NCBI GenBank assembly: GCA_963805495.1
Contig: CAWDUQ010000002.1
Span: forward strand, 310,001-374,000
Length of the DNA: 64,000 bases
Source: DAHUXD01 sp963805495
GTDB lineage: Bacteria > Acidobacteriota > Thermoanaerobaculia > UBA5066 > Gp7-AA6
Reading direction: 5' to 3'
Below are positions 16,745-26,756 of the stretch, piece by piece. Positions within the stretch are counted from its first letter, which is position 1. Each line of letters starts with the position of its first letter. The position numbers and the translations under genes are program-made. The notes under the pieces were generated by a model. It made no database searches. It was not told where the DNA came from and saw only the letters and a program-made list of their open reading frames with translations.

Positions 16745-17858
16745 CCAGGGTCGCGTTTTGGAATTCCGGCCGAGGGTATCTTCCTCGGTAGGATCCCGTG
16801 CTGAGGCGCTCTCGACCGCCCGCGAGTACCTGTCACAGCCGGAAGAGGTACGCCGAAGTCGCGACGTCGAGTCTCTCTACGGTAATCCTGACGTTCTGAT
16901 GGCGATCTGCGGTCTTCTCAGAGGCGTCGTCAACGAAGAGCCGACCCGCGTTCTGGCAGAGGCCACGCGCATCTATTCTTGGATCGGCGCGAACCCCGAC
17001 GGCATTGGTTTCTTTGACGAACGAGACTACTTCCTCGGAGAGAGTTCGTTGCTCGCTGGTTGTGCGACGAGGATGCTCGGCGATCGCTCAGACTCAGAGC
17101 TCTGGCTCGACCGTGCCGACGCCGCGTATCGGCATACGATTAATCCAACACCTAATCTGACGCGGGTCAGCTACATCAGACTCACGCTTCGCTACGACAT
17201 GCGTCGCTATCGCGAAGTGTTGGAGCTGGTGCCGTCCGTTGCGCTGACGTTTGAGAAGCTCGGAATCTACTCTGAGCTTGTGAAATGCTGGCTGCTTGAG
17301 GCTCTCAGTATGAAGGCCTTGGGCCTTGCAACCCCGGCGGCCCGGAGGCTGGAGTCGCTTATCGAACGGCCTGAGTTCGCGAATGAGGGAACGTTCCGGG
17401 CGATCGCCATGATGAACTTGGGGAATCTGAGTTCGGAGGAGGGGAAGCTCGAACAAGCACTCCAAGCCTATAAGGCGGCCCTCCCAATTCTGTCGGCTTC
17501 TGACAGCCGTGCTGCTCTCGCAGATCTTAAGGGAGTGGTTGGCGACACGCTTCGGAAGATGGGTCGGTTGGGTCCGGCGATTGCAGCCTACCGTGAAGCA
17601 GTGGAAGGCCACGTCAGTCTCGGAATGAAGACGCGTGTAGCCTACCTTCGCATTGTCACTGCCGAAGCGCTCTTGGAGGCCGGCAGACTCCGAGAGGCGG
17701 AGTGGGAAATACTCGCTGCGCTGCCGACTATCGACGAGCAGGGCATGGCCGCGGAAGGACTGGCGGCAGTCGCGCTTCTTCGCGAATCGGTATCGAGGCG
17801 CAAGACTGATTCAGCTGCCTTGGCTCAGGTTCGCGAATACCTGAAGACTCGCCCCTAG
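16737..17858 (+). CDS. TPR-repeat protein paired with the sigma-like gene
   Basis: 373 residues, soluble, all-helical. TPR-like units occupy about residues 90-345, e.g. AIAMMNLGNLSSEEGKLEQA, then LQAYKAALPILSAS, and VGDTLRKMGRLGPAIAAYRE. The last 60 residues (EAEWEILAALPTIDEQGM, LLRESVSRRKTDSAAL) match the end of the second TPR protein at 18369-19799, so the two are paralogues. No enzyme domain or membrane segment is present. The ATG lies within the end of the sigma-like gene. TPR domains mediate protein contacts, so it may bind the sigma-like partner or a signal; this is inference. Confidence 0.8.
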   Translation: MPSQGRVLEFRPRVSSSVGSRAEALSTAREYLSQPEEVRRSRDVESLYGNPDVLMAICGLLRGVVNEEPTRVLAEATRIYSWIGANPDGIGFFDERDYFLGESSLLAGCATRMLGDRSDSELWLDRADAAYRHTINPTPNLTRVSYIRLTLRYDMRRYREVLELVPSVALTFEKLGIYSELVKCWLLEALSMKALGLATPAARRLESLIERPEFANEGTFRAIAMMNLGNLSSEEGKLEQALQAYKAALPILSASDSRAALADLKGVVGDTLRKMGRLGPAIAAYREAVEGHVSLGMKTRVAYLRIVTAEALLEAGRLREAEWEILAALPTIDEQGMAAEGLAAVALLRESVSRRKTDSAALAQVREYLKTRP

Positions 17859-17949
17859 GCCGATTTCTAGCGAGACAATCAGCCTCGCACCCCTCCTCGT
17901 GACAATATGTAGGTAGGGACCTGCCTCCGGAGCATTCTAGAGGAGGGGG

Positions 17950-18307
17950 ATGTCTACGAATAGCAAGCCGGCACGGCTCCGGGGAGTCGCTAGGCAAGAG
18001 CCGCCCCGGAGGTTCCCTACCGAGGACCTCGAGGCATTCTACCAAAAAGTGTTCCTCCCGTTAGTTCGGCGAGTCACTTGGAAGCATCGACTGTCGCGCG
18101 AGGACGCGAGGGACATCGTCCAGGATGCATTTGTCTTGGCTCTGACGCGACTGGACGGGGGGAGGAACCCAAAAGCTTGGCTCGATTCAGGTCGTAGATC
18201 ATCTGTCGATGAACCATAGACGAAAAGCCTTCCGTCGAGCCAGTTTGACAGAACGGTGGGGCTGCCTCGGTGGAGGCGATTCTAACGTGAAGGAGATTCC
18301 CGATTAA
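17950..18307 (+). pseudogene. Second sigma-70 region-2-like gene, +1 frameshift
   Basis: Starts at ATG 17950 behind a strong GGAGGGGG ribosome site. Frame 1 encodes 89 residues to 18219 and includes LSREDARDIVQDAFVLALTR, a clear ECF sigma region 2 helix. After NPKAWL (ending 18183) the frame loses similarity. Skipping one base (18184) restores IQVVDHLSMNHRRKAFRRAS, a typical region 2.4 continuation, running to TAA at 18305-18307 and giving 118 residues. Like its neighbour it has no region 4. The shift may be a real mutation, programmed frameshifting or a sequence error; the frame-2 stop sits where the next gene would couple. Confidence 0.65.
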
Positions 18308-18368
18308 CCCGGGTGCTGACCTCCTACGGCGGATTTCCTCGTGGGTTCAGGCTACCCAGTTAGTTGAA

Positions 18369-19799
18369 GTGACGGCCGGTCCGAGTCAAGCCGACTCGAG
18401 GCGTAAGGCGGTCTTGCTTCGAAAGAAGTTGCCGCCGGCGTACCAAGCTGGTCTTGTCGCTGAACTGGAGAGAGACTCGGATCTCCCAAGTACCCTGCAC
18501 GCCCTGGTCGAGCACCTGGAATCAGGGGGTCGCACCGCGCGGTCTCGCTTCCTCCATGAGGTGTCAGCCTGCTGGGATCTCGTTTCGAGTGCGAGTTGGG
18601 ACGACGAGTTTTGCGAGCGCGATGATCTGCTGGCCCGAGTTGCCTTTCTGGGATGGGATTACTGCAGAGCGTACCGCACCTATCAGGACACGGAGGAGTG
18701 GCGACGGCGTTGCGTTGAGCGTAGCCTTGCGCAGCCCCACATTCGCCAGTTTCTGGCTCTAGGTCCAGAGGAACGCTCCGCGGGTTTGATGCGCCGGTAT
18801 CTGTCCGACTGGCCCGTGTTTCTCGCAGCCTGCGATCGGTTGGAACGCGAGCGCAATAGATCACCGAAACTTGTAGCAGACGACGCGCAAGCACTTTACG
18901 AGTGGCTGTTGTCCAGCACCTCCGAGTCCGGAGGAGAGGAGCCACTTAGGGAGTACTTCCTTGCGTATTCCGCCTTACGCGTGACGACGTCGCTGCAGTA
19001 CTTGGGTGGGGACACACGTTGGGGTGAATGGTTCCGTCGAGCGAGTATGCACGCGAGCGGGGCCAGTGGCGCCGAACACCTCAGGGCGCTATTGAGGTTC
19101 GCCCAGCTCTCGTTCCTGTACGGCAAACGGGAGCCCTTGGCAGTATTGGATTCGATTGGAGACGTGATTAAGCACTTCGGCGATTTGGGGATGCCTGACA
19201 AAGAACTTGGTGCTCGCCTTCTTGAAGGAATGGCCTTGAAGGCGGCCGGGCGTCTAGACGAAGCCCTGACAAAACTTTCTGAGGTTTCGTTGTCGGCAGC
19301 AAACGTGATGGATGACCTAGTGCTCGGCTGTGCCCTCGTTAACTCTTCGCAGATCTACAGCGAATTAGGCGAGAGCGCGAAAGCCGAGAATCTGGCCTTC
19401 GAAGCCCTACCGATTTCGCTGCGAAGCGGCTCTCCATGGGCGTTTGCAGATGTGCAGGCGACGCTCGGAGAAGTTCTGCGCAATTCAGCCGACCTAGATC
19501 GCTCGATTCAAGGTTACGGAGCAAGCGTGGCCATCTTTGAGAGACTTGGGATGAAATCTACTGCTGCATACGTTCGCGTCGTTCTGGCTGAATCGCTACT
19601 TTTGGCTGGGCGGCACGACGAATCTGTGTCCGAGGTCGTGCTGGCACTTCCAACCATCGAGCGTGAGACCCTTGGTGGTGAGGCCGTGGCGGCTGTCGCG
19701 ATCCTGCGCGAAGCGGTACGTCGGCGGAAGACGGATCCCGAGGCACTCCGGACTCTTCGGACGAACCTTAATCGTATGCAAAATGGGGCGCGCCTTTGA
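18369..19799 (+). CDS. Second TPR-repeat protein, paralogue of 16737-17858
   Basis: 476 residues from GTG 18369. The C-terminal 260 residues align with the first TPR protein (LGMKSTAAYVRVVLAESLLL against MKTRVAYLRIVTAEALLEAG; LREAVRRRKTDPEALRTLR at the end), while the N-terminal 200 residues are longer and different (ERDDLLARVAFLGWDYCRAY region). The frame is open upstream to 18291 and reads plausibly (NPGADLLRRISSWVQATQLV); an ATT at 18303, 7 nt after AAGGAG and overlapping the sigma-like TAA, could be the real start. Lower GC than neighbours. Function unknown. Confidence 0.78.
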   Translation: MTAGPSQADSRRKAVLLRKKLPPAYQAGLVAELERDSDLPSTLHALVEHLESGGRTARSRFLHEVSACWDLVSSASWDDEFCERDDLLARVAFLGWDYCRAYRTYQDTEEWRRRCVERSLAQPHIRQFLALGPEERSAGLMRRYLSDWPVFLAACDRLERERNRSPKLVADDAQALYEWLLSSTSESGGEEPLREYFLAYSALRVTTSLQYLGGDTRWGEWFRRASMHASGASGAEHLRALLRFAQLSFLYGKREPLAVLDSIGDVIKHFGDLGMPDKELGARLLEGMALKAAGRLDEALTKLSEVSLSAANVMDDLVLGCALVNSSQIYSELGESAKAENLAFEALPISLRSGSPWAFADVQATLGEVLRNSADLDRSIQGYGASVAIFERLGMKSTAAYVRVVLAESLLLAGRHDESVSEVVLALPTIERETLGGEAVAAVAILREAVRRRKTDPEALRTLRTNLNRMQNGARL

Positions 19800-19899
19800 G
19801 TATCTGCGGTCGGCTCCTCGCCCTGTTCCGGCGTTCGCCCTCAACTCCAGCGAAGAGATCGGATTTTGCCTCTCGGGTTCTAGTCATTCTCCCCGGGGA

Positions 19900-19905
19900 T
19901 ATGGT
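19900..19905 (+). promoter_or_regulatory. -10-like box 6 nt before the hydrolase start
   Basis: TATGGT is followed by exactly 6 nt and the GTG at 19912. No good -35. The rest of the 19800-19911 gap shows nothing else recognisable. Confidence 0.35.
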
Positions 19906-19911
19906 TCCGGC

Positions 19912-20544
19912 GTGGCAACCATCCTCTACCTTCACGGATTCGCGTCGTCGCCCGACGGGCGCAAGATTGCTCTTCTGCGGGAGGCGCTCGAGCCCCTGGG
20001 CGACCGGGTCGTCGCGCCGGACCTGAACCAGCCCTCGTTCCACAATCTGAGCTTCGAGGCGATTGTCGATGAGACCGTGCGGGCGGCTGCCGCGGAATCC
20101 CCGTCCGCGGTCATCGGCAGCTCGCTCGGGGCTCTCGCGGCCCTGGCGGCGTCGAGGCGCGGGGTGACGGTGCCTCTGGTCTTGGTCGCGCCGGCCCTGG
20201 GGTTCGGGTCGCGTTGGATCGAGAAGCTCGCGCCGGGCGATCCGGCGCGGTTCTTCCATCACGGGCAGGGCCGGGAGCTGGAGATCCATCGGCGGTTTTT
20301 CGAAGATATGGCGGTGCTCGGGGTGGACCGCGAGCCTCCACCGCAGCGGGTGACGGTGCTCATGGGCGAGCGGGACGAGAGCGTACCGTTCGAAGGAGTC
20401 AAAGCGACCTGGGATCGCTGGGAAGGGACCGGCCGGCTGGCGCCGGGATCCCGGTTCGTCGCGATTCCGGAGGGCGATCACGGGCTGGTGGAGTTCGTCC
20501 CGGAAATCGCGGAAGCGATTCGCAGCGTGCCCAGGCTCCGCTGA
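19912..20544 (+). CDS. Small alpha/beta hydrolase (YqiA-like esterase)
   Basis: 210 residues. LYLHGFASSPDGRK is the oxyanion segment of the YqiA/UPF0227 group, the nucleophile lies in IGSSLGALAALAA (Ser in GSSLG), the acid probably in LMGERDESVP and the histidine in EGDHGLVEF. These small cytosolic hydrolases act on esters or thioesters; the substrate is unknown. The start at GTG 19912 gives the family's short N-terminus ahead of the LHGF motif. It marks the return to high-GC host sequence after the accessory segment. Confidence 0.88.
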   Translation: MATILYLHGFASSPDGRKIALLREALEPLGDRVVAPDLNQPSFHNLSFEAIVDETVRAAAAESPSAVIGSSLGALAALAASRRGVTVPLVLVAPALGFGSRWIEKLAPGDPARFFHHGQGRELEIHRRFFEDMAVLGVDREPPPQRVTVLMGERDESVPFEGVKATWDRWEGTGRLAPGSRFVAIPEGDHGLVEFVPEIAEAIRSVPRLR

Positions 20545-20588
20545 GTCGTCGAATGCTCCGCGCGGCGTCCGGATAGAATCGGCGCCTC

Positions 20589-21347
20589 ATGGCGCTTTCG
20601 GGTCTTGGGCTCTTCCTGCTGGAAGCCTGCACGGGCACGGCTTTCCTGTTGCTGTTTTTCCCTCCGAAGGTCCTGGGTCGCGGGTTCTTTTCGCTCCACG
20701 GCGCGATTTCGGCGATCTTCGCGGGTCTGGCGCTCGGCGTCCGGCCGCCCGGAATGCCCTTTGGGGTGACGGTCGCGGCGACCGGATTCCTCGCCGCCTA
20801 CACGATTGCCGCCAACGGTGGTGAAGCCGGTCGCGGGCGCGTTCTTCTTCTCGCCGGCGCGATCTGCGCCGGGTGGGCCCTGGCGCGGGTCGCGCTGGTC
20901 GCGCCCCGGGACGCGGGCGACGCGTGGACGGTCGTCGGCGCACTGGCTGGAGGGCTCTTCTTCGGCTCGGTGCTCGTGGTCATGAACCTGGGGCACTGGT
21001 ATCTCGTGTCGCGCTCGCTGCCCTTCGAGCTCCTGGCGCGGGGGGCCGCACTGTTCGCGGGTCTCGCGATCTTCCGGACCGGCTACCTCGCGCTGGCGAT
21101 GGCGGTCCAGCGCCATTCGGAAGGAGTCCAGACGCTCGTGTCTCTCGAGCGCGATGCCCTCTTCTTCCTGTTCCGCGTCCTGTGGGGCATCGCCGGGCCC
21201 CTTGCCCTGTCGTACTTCATCTGGCGGACGGCCGAGCTCAAGTCGAACCAGGCGGCGACCGGGCTCCTCTACGTGGCCCTCGTGTTCGTGCTGATCGGAG
21301 AGCTCCTCTCGTCGTATCTGACCGTGGCGACGGGGTTCCCGGCCTAG
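20589..21347 (+). CDS. Unknown polytopic membrane protein
   Basis: 252 residues with about 7-8 hydrophobic helices spread over the whole length (e.g. TGTAFLLLFFPPKVLG, GLFFGSVLVVMNLGHWYLVS, ATGLLYVALVFVLIGELLSS). Histidine and arginine residues lie near helix ends (NLGHWYLVSR, AMAVQRHSEG, YFIWRTAELK), which faintly recalls heme- or quinone-binding membrane anchors such as NrfD/DmsC, but no diagnostic motif supports that. TAGAAT lies 9 nt before the ATG. It is followed after 15 nt by a zinc-ribbon membrane protein gene, probably in the same transcript. Confidence 0.75.
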   Translation: MALSGLGLFLLEACTGTAFLLLFFPPKVLGRGFFSLHGAISAIFAGLALGVRPPGMPFGVTVAATGFLAAYTIAANGGEAGRGRVLLLAGAICAGWALARVALVAPRDAGDAWTVVGALAGGLFFGSVLVVMNLGHWYLVSRSLPFELLARGAALFAGLAIFRTGYLALAMAVQRHSEGVQTLVSLERDALFFLFRVLWGIAGPLALSYFIWRTAELKSNQAATGLLYVALVFVLIGELLSSYLTVATGFPA

Positions 21348-21362
21348 GCGGGCGGAGTCTCG

Positions 21363-21821
21363 ATGCGGGCGAGGTACTACTGCCCCGACTGCCTGACGGC
21401 CCGGGAGCATGCGGACAGCGACAGCGGCGCGTTCGCCTGCGCCGGCTGCGGGCGCGCCTACGAGGTGAACCTCGCGGCGGCTACGGGCTCGGCGGGCATC
21501 GAAGGCTGCGGCTTCTGCGACAACCGCGTGTTCTTTCTTCAGAAGGACTTCGACCAGCGGCTCGGATGCCTGATCATGGCGGTGGCGCTCGCGGCGGCAC
21601 TCTTCGTGGGCTGGAAGTTCGGGTGGATCTGGTTCACGCCCGTGCTTCTCGCGACGGTCGTGATCGACTGGATCGTGGCCGCGCGGATCCGCCCGGTGAC
21701 GATCTGCTATCGCTGCAACGCCGAGTACCGGGACGTTCCCGTCAATCCCGACCACAAGGGCTACGATCCCCACATCGCCGAGCGGTACGCCGATCTCAAG
21801 ACGGTGCGGCGGATGCGGTGA
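21363..21821 (+). CDS. Zinc-ribbon protein with two membrane helices
   Basis: 152 residues. The N-terminal half has cysteine pairs YCPDC, CAGCG and GCGFCDN consistent with one or two zinc ribbons; a hydrophobic hairpin (LIMAVALAAALFVGW and FTPVLLATVVIDWIV, about 70-110) follows, and a third pair CYRCNAEYRDVP lies near the C-terminus. No known function. It overlaps the next gene by 4 nt (GTGA) and follows the polytopic protein by 15 nt, so 20589-22414 looks like one operon. Confidence 0.78.
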   Translation: MRARYYCPDCLTAREHADSDSGAFACAGCGRAYEVNLAAATGSAGIEGCGFCDNRVFFLQKDFDQRLGCLIMAVALAAALFVGWKFGWIWFTPVLLATVVIDWIVAARIRPVTICYRCNAEYRDVPVNPDHKGYDPHIAERYADLKTVRRMR

Positions 21822-22414
21822 AGAGGATCTACGACATCTCGCGGCCGATCTCGGAAGAGACCCCGGTCTGGCCGGGGGACGTCGGATTCTCGTGGCGGGA
21901 AACGGCGCGGGCCGGCGCCGGCCTCGGTGCGCCCTGGGGCTCGACCTGTTTCACGATGAGCGCCCACTGCGGGACGCACGCGGACGCACCAAGCCACCTT
22001 TTCGAGGACGGAGTGGCCATCGGGGAGGCGCCGCTGGCGGCCTACGTGGGGCCGGCGCGCGTGCTCGCGTTGCCGGGCGTCGGCGAAGTCGGCCCGGACG
22101 CGCTTCCCCGGCGCAGCATCGGGCCGTCGCGGGTCCTTTTTCGCAGCTTCGCAAAAGCTTCGCTGTCGCCGCTGGCCGCCATCCGGCTGGCCGAAGCGGG
22201 CGCGATGCTGGTCGGAACCGACGGGGCCTCGATCGATCCCGAAGACGCCGAGGATCTGCCGGCCCACCGCGCTCTGCTGTCGCGCGGCGTCGCGCTGCTC
22301 GAAGACCTCGACCTCGCGGCCGTTCCGGACGGGGACTACGAGCTCGTCGCCCTCCCGCTGCGGTTCCGGGACCTCGACGCCTCGCCCGTGCGCGCCATTT
22401 TGATCGAGGCCTGA
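21818..22414 (+). CDS. Arylformamidase/cyclase family hydrolase (KynB-like)
   Basis: 198 residues from GTG 21818. The metal-binding signature His50-Cys-Gly-Thr-His54-x-Asp56-x-Pro-x-His60 (SAHCGTHADAPSHLF) defines the cyclase/KynB family, and YDISRPISEETPVWPGD is the usual N-terminus. KynB hydrolyses N-formylkynurenine in tryptophan breakdown; other members are isatin hydrolases or cyclases. No kynA or kynU is nearby, so the kynurenine role is not confirmed. It overlaps the zinc-ribbon gene by 4 nt and converges on gdh with only 7 nt between stops. Confidence 0.88.
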   Translation: MKRIYDISRPISEETPVWPGDVGFSWRETARAGAGLGAPWGSTCFTMSAHCGTHADAPSHLFEDGVAIGEAPLAAYVGPARVLALPGVGEVGPDALPRRSIGPSRVLFRSFAKASLSPLAAIRLAEAGAMLVGTDGASIDPEDAEDLPAHRALLSRGVALLEDLDLAAVPDGDYELVALPLRFRDLDASPVRAILIEA

Positions 22415-22421
22415 GCCTCCG

Positions 22422-23735
<1,314 letters not shown>

Positions 23736-23784
23736 TCGTCTCTCCTTCGCGCGAGGCGCACTTGATTGAATGCGATGCCAGGGG

Positions 23785-25239
23785 TCAGGGACCCGCCAGG
23801 GAAATGGTGGACGCGGCCTGCCGGGCCAGCTGCCACAGCCCGGAGGGGAAGACGCCGAGGACGAGGATCCCCGCCGCGCAGAGCGCGAGGGCGAGCCGGT
23901 CTGCGGCCGCCAGGGTCGGGGGCGGCTCCGCCTCGACGGGCTCGCGCATGTAGAGGATGTAGACGACCTTGAGGTAGTACCCGACGGACACGAGACTGTT
24001 GGCGACGCCGATCAGAGCGAGGGCGTAGAGGCCTTTCTCGAGAGCGGCCTTGAACAGGAAGAACTTCCCGACGAAACCGGCCGTCGCCGGGATCCCGGCG
24101 AGCGAGAAGAAGCACAACGCCATGACCGCCGCGGCGAACGGGGCCCGGCGGCCGTCGCCCGCGAGCATGGCGATGGGGTGCGACTTCGTCTCGTCGCGGT
24201 AGAGCGCCGACACGGCCGCAAAAGCCCCGGCGTTGGAGACGAGATAGGCGAAGAAGTAGACGATCACGGCCGCGAGCGCGTCCGAGCCGAAAACCACCAG
24301 AGCGATCGTGACATAGCCCATGTGCGCGATGCCCGAATAGGCGAGGAGGCGCTTGACGTCGCGCTGCGCGAGCGCGACGACGTTGCCGAGAGTCATCGAC
24401 AGGATGGCGAGCGCGGCGATCGCGGTGCGGAAACGGTCCGGCATCCCCGCCTCGAAAGCCGCTCCGAAGACCCGGTAGAGGACGAGCACGCTCGCCGCCT
24501 TGGGGGCGATGGAGAGGTAAAGAACGGCCGGCGTCGGCATTCCCTGGTAAACGTCGGGCGCCCATGCGTGGAAGGGGGCGAGCGACATCTTGAACCCGAA
24601 CCCGACGAGCAGAAGCAGAAGGCCGAACGCGACGGACGGGTTGGCCGCGAGCCCGGCGCGCGCGAGGCCTTCGATCTTCGTTCCGCCGCTCGCTCCGTAG
24701 AGGAGCACGACGCCATAGAGCGTGAACGCCGAGCCGAACGCCCCCGTCAGGAAGTACTTCAGCCCGGCTTCGGAGGAGGCCTCGACGCCGCGGAAGTACG
24801 CGGCGAGCACGTAGAAGGAGAGGGACAGCGTTTCGAGGCCGATGAAGACGAGAAGCAGGTCGAGTCCGCGCGTCATGAGCGAGACGCCGAGGTGTCCCCA
24901 GAGCAGGAGCGCATAGAACTCGCCCTTCTCGTCGCCGGCGCGCTCGAGGTAGGGCTTGGCCACCAGGACCGCCAGCGCGGCGCAGGCCCCGGCGAAGAGG
25001 CCGACGAGGAGAGTCAGGGGGGACGTCTCGAAGCGCCCGCCGAAGGTCGTACCCATCGGAGCGATCGCCAGCGCGTAGAGGGAGCCCGCGATCCCGGCAA
25101 GCGCGAACGACGCGAACCAGCGGCGCAGGGCCGGTGCGAAGGCCTCGAGCAGCAGGATCACGCAACCCGTCCCCGCGAGAACGATCTCGGGCAGGATCGA
25201 CGCGAGGTCCGCGGGGCCGAACGGGATGAGGGGCGTCAC
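23785..25239 (-). CDS. nuoN: NADH-quinone oxidoreductase subunit N
   Basis: 484 residues, antiporter-like proton-channel subunit of complex I. About 14 helices; key charged positions are in FIGLETLSLSFYVLAAYFRG (helix 5 glutamate) and in GFGFKMSLAPFHAWAPDVYQ (helix 7 lysine), with the following GMPTPAVLY. AQRDVKRLLAYSGIAHMGY is the family signature of helices 9-10. GTG start overlaps the nuoM stop by 4 nt. It is the last nuo gene. Confidence 0.95.
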   Translation of the reverse strand: MTPLIPFGPADLASILPEIVLAGTGCVILLLEAFAPALRRWFASFALAGIAGSLYALAIAPMGTTFGGRFETSPLTLLVGLFAGACAALAVLVAKPYLERAGDEKGEFYALLLWGHLGVSLMTRGLDLLLVFIGLETLSLSFYVLAAYFRGVEASSEAGLKYFLTGAFGSAFTLYGVVLLYGASGGTKIEGLARAGLAANPSVAFGLLLLLVGFGFKMSLAPFHAWAPDVYQGMPTPAVLYLSIAPKAASVLVLYRVFGAAFEAGMPDRFRTAIAALAILSMTLGNVVALAQRDVKRLLAYSGIAHMGYVTIALVVFGSDALAAVIVYFFAYLVSNAGAFAAVSALYRDETKSHPIAMLAGDGRRAPFAAAVMALCFFSLAGIPATAGFVGKFFLFKAALEKGLYALALIGVANSLVSVGYYLKVVYILYMREPVEAEPPPTLAAADRLALALCAAGILVLGVFPSGLWQLARQAASTISLAGP

Positions 25240-26756
25240 GGCCGGCTCCTCGCGATCTGCTTGGAGGTTACGGTTTCCTGGAGGGATTCGACGGAAGTGC
25301 GGATCTTGTCCAGGAAGTCGTTCGGGCGGACACCGATCCAGACCATCAGGACGACGAGGACCGCCGCCGCGAGGAACTCGCTCGGGCGGATGTCCTTGAG
25401 CGTCTTGTTCTCCTCGCGCGTCATCGGGTTCCAGAAGACCCGCTGGACGAGCGAAAGCATGTAGATCGCCGAGAGGATGACGCCCGTCGCGGCGACGACC
25501 GCCCACCAGCGGTGGGCCGAGACCCAGGTTCCGAGAAGGATGAGGAACTCGCCCACGAAGCCGTTCAAGCCCGGCAGGCCGATCGACGAGAGCGTCGCGA
25601 TCATGAAGAGCGCGGTCGTGACGGGGACGACGGCGGCGATCCCCCCGTAGGCCGAGATCTCGCGGGTGTGCGTGCGCTCGTAGAGGACACCAACGAGGAG
25701 GAAGAGCGCGCCGGTCGAGAGTCCGTGGTTGATCATCTGGAGAATCGAACCCTGGAGCGAAATCGTGGTGAAGGCGCCGATGCCCATGACGACCAGGCCC
25801 AGGTGCGACACCGAGGAATAGGCCACGAGGCGCTTCATGTCGTGCTGGGGATAGGCGACGAAGGCACCGTAGACCACGCCGACGATGCCGAGAATCCCGA
25901 GCCAGGGCGCGTAGTGCACGGCGGCCCCGGGGAAGAGCGGAAGGGCGAAACGGAGATAGCCGTACACGCCGAGCTTCAGAAGGACCCCCGCGAGGATGAT
26001 CGAGCCCGCCGTGGGCGCCTCCGTATGGGCGTCGGGCAGCCAGGTGTGGAGCGGGAAGACCGGGACTTTGATCGCGAACGCGAGAGCGAACGCGCCGAAG
26101 AGGAGGGCCTCGATGCGTCCGGTGAATGTCAGCCGGTAGAGGTCCTCGAGGGCGAAGGACCAGACGCCCGTCGTCGCGTGGTGTCGGATGGCGATGAAGA
26201 GGATGGCAAGGAACATGAGGAGGCTTCCCGCCATCGTGAAGAGGAAGAACTTCATGGCCGCGTAGATCCGCCGCGACCCGCCCCAGATGCCGATGATGAA
26301 GTACATCGGGACGAGCATGACCTCCCAGAAAACGTAAAAGAGGGCCAGATCGAGCGCCACGAGGCTTCCGAGCATTCCCGTCTCGAGCAGCAGGAAGGCG
26401 ATCGAGTAGCCCCGGACTTCCTTCTCGACGTGGGTCAGAGAGAAGAGGAGGGCGACCGGCGTCAGGATGGTCGTCAGGAGAATGATCAGGAGCGAGATCC
26501 CGTCGATCCCGACCGAGTAGGAGATGCCGAGGGCCGGGATCCAGTCGAGCTGCTCGCGGAACTGGAAACCCCGCTGTGCGATGTCGAACCGGGTCCAGAG
26601 CGGCAGCGACAGAACGGCGTCGGCGACGGCCACCACCAGGGCGAAGCCCTTCGCCTCCCGCTCCATCGAGCGCGGAAAGAGGAGCAGCAGGGCCGCGCCC
26701 GCGGCCGGCAGGAAAACGAGCACCGAGATGAGGTGCGCGTTCAGAAGACCCGTCAC
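25236..26756 (-). CDS. nuoM: NADH-quinone oxidoreductase subunit M
   Basis: 506 residues, 14 helices, second antiporter-like subunit. YSVGIDGISLLIILLTTILT, FYVFWEVMLVPMYFIIGIWG (helix 5 Glu) and FPLHTWLPDAHTEAPTAGS are diagnostic, as is AYPQHDMKRLVAYSSVSHLG. GTG start overlaps the nuoL stop; its own stop overlaps nuoN. The length matches the family. Confidence 0.96.
   Translation of the reverse strand: MTGLLNAHLISVLVFLPAAGAALLLLFPRSMEREAKGFALVVAVADAVLSLPLWTRFDIAQRGFQFREQLDWIPALGISYSVGIDGISLLIILLTTILTPVALLFSLTHVEKEVRGYSIAFLLLETGMLGSLVALDLALFYVFWEVMLVPMYFIIGIWGGSRRIYAAMKFFLFTMAGSLLMFLAILFIAIRHHATTGVWSFALEDLYRLTFTGRIEALLFGAFALAFAIKVPVFPLHTWLPDAHTEAPTAGSIILAGVLLKLGVYGYLRFALPLFPGAAVHYAPWLGILGIVGVVYGAFVAYPQHDMKRLVAYSSVSHLGLVVMGIGAFTTISLQGSILQMINHGLSTGALFLLVGVLYERTHTREISAYGGIAAVVPVTTALFMIATLSSIGLPGLNGFVGEFLILLGTWVSAHRWWAVVAATGVILSAIYMLSLVQRVFWNPMTREENKTLKDIRPSEFLAAAVLVVLMVWIGVRPNDFLDKIRTSVESLQETVTSKQIARSRP

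Noticed and set aside
20589..21347. Naming the membrane protein NrfD/DmsC
   Set aside because: Only a faint pattern of charged residues at helix ends; no conserved motif supports it.
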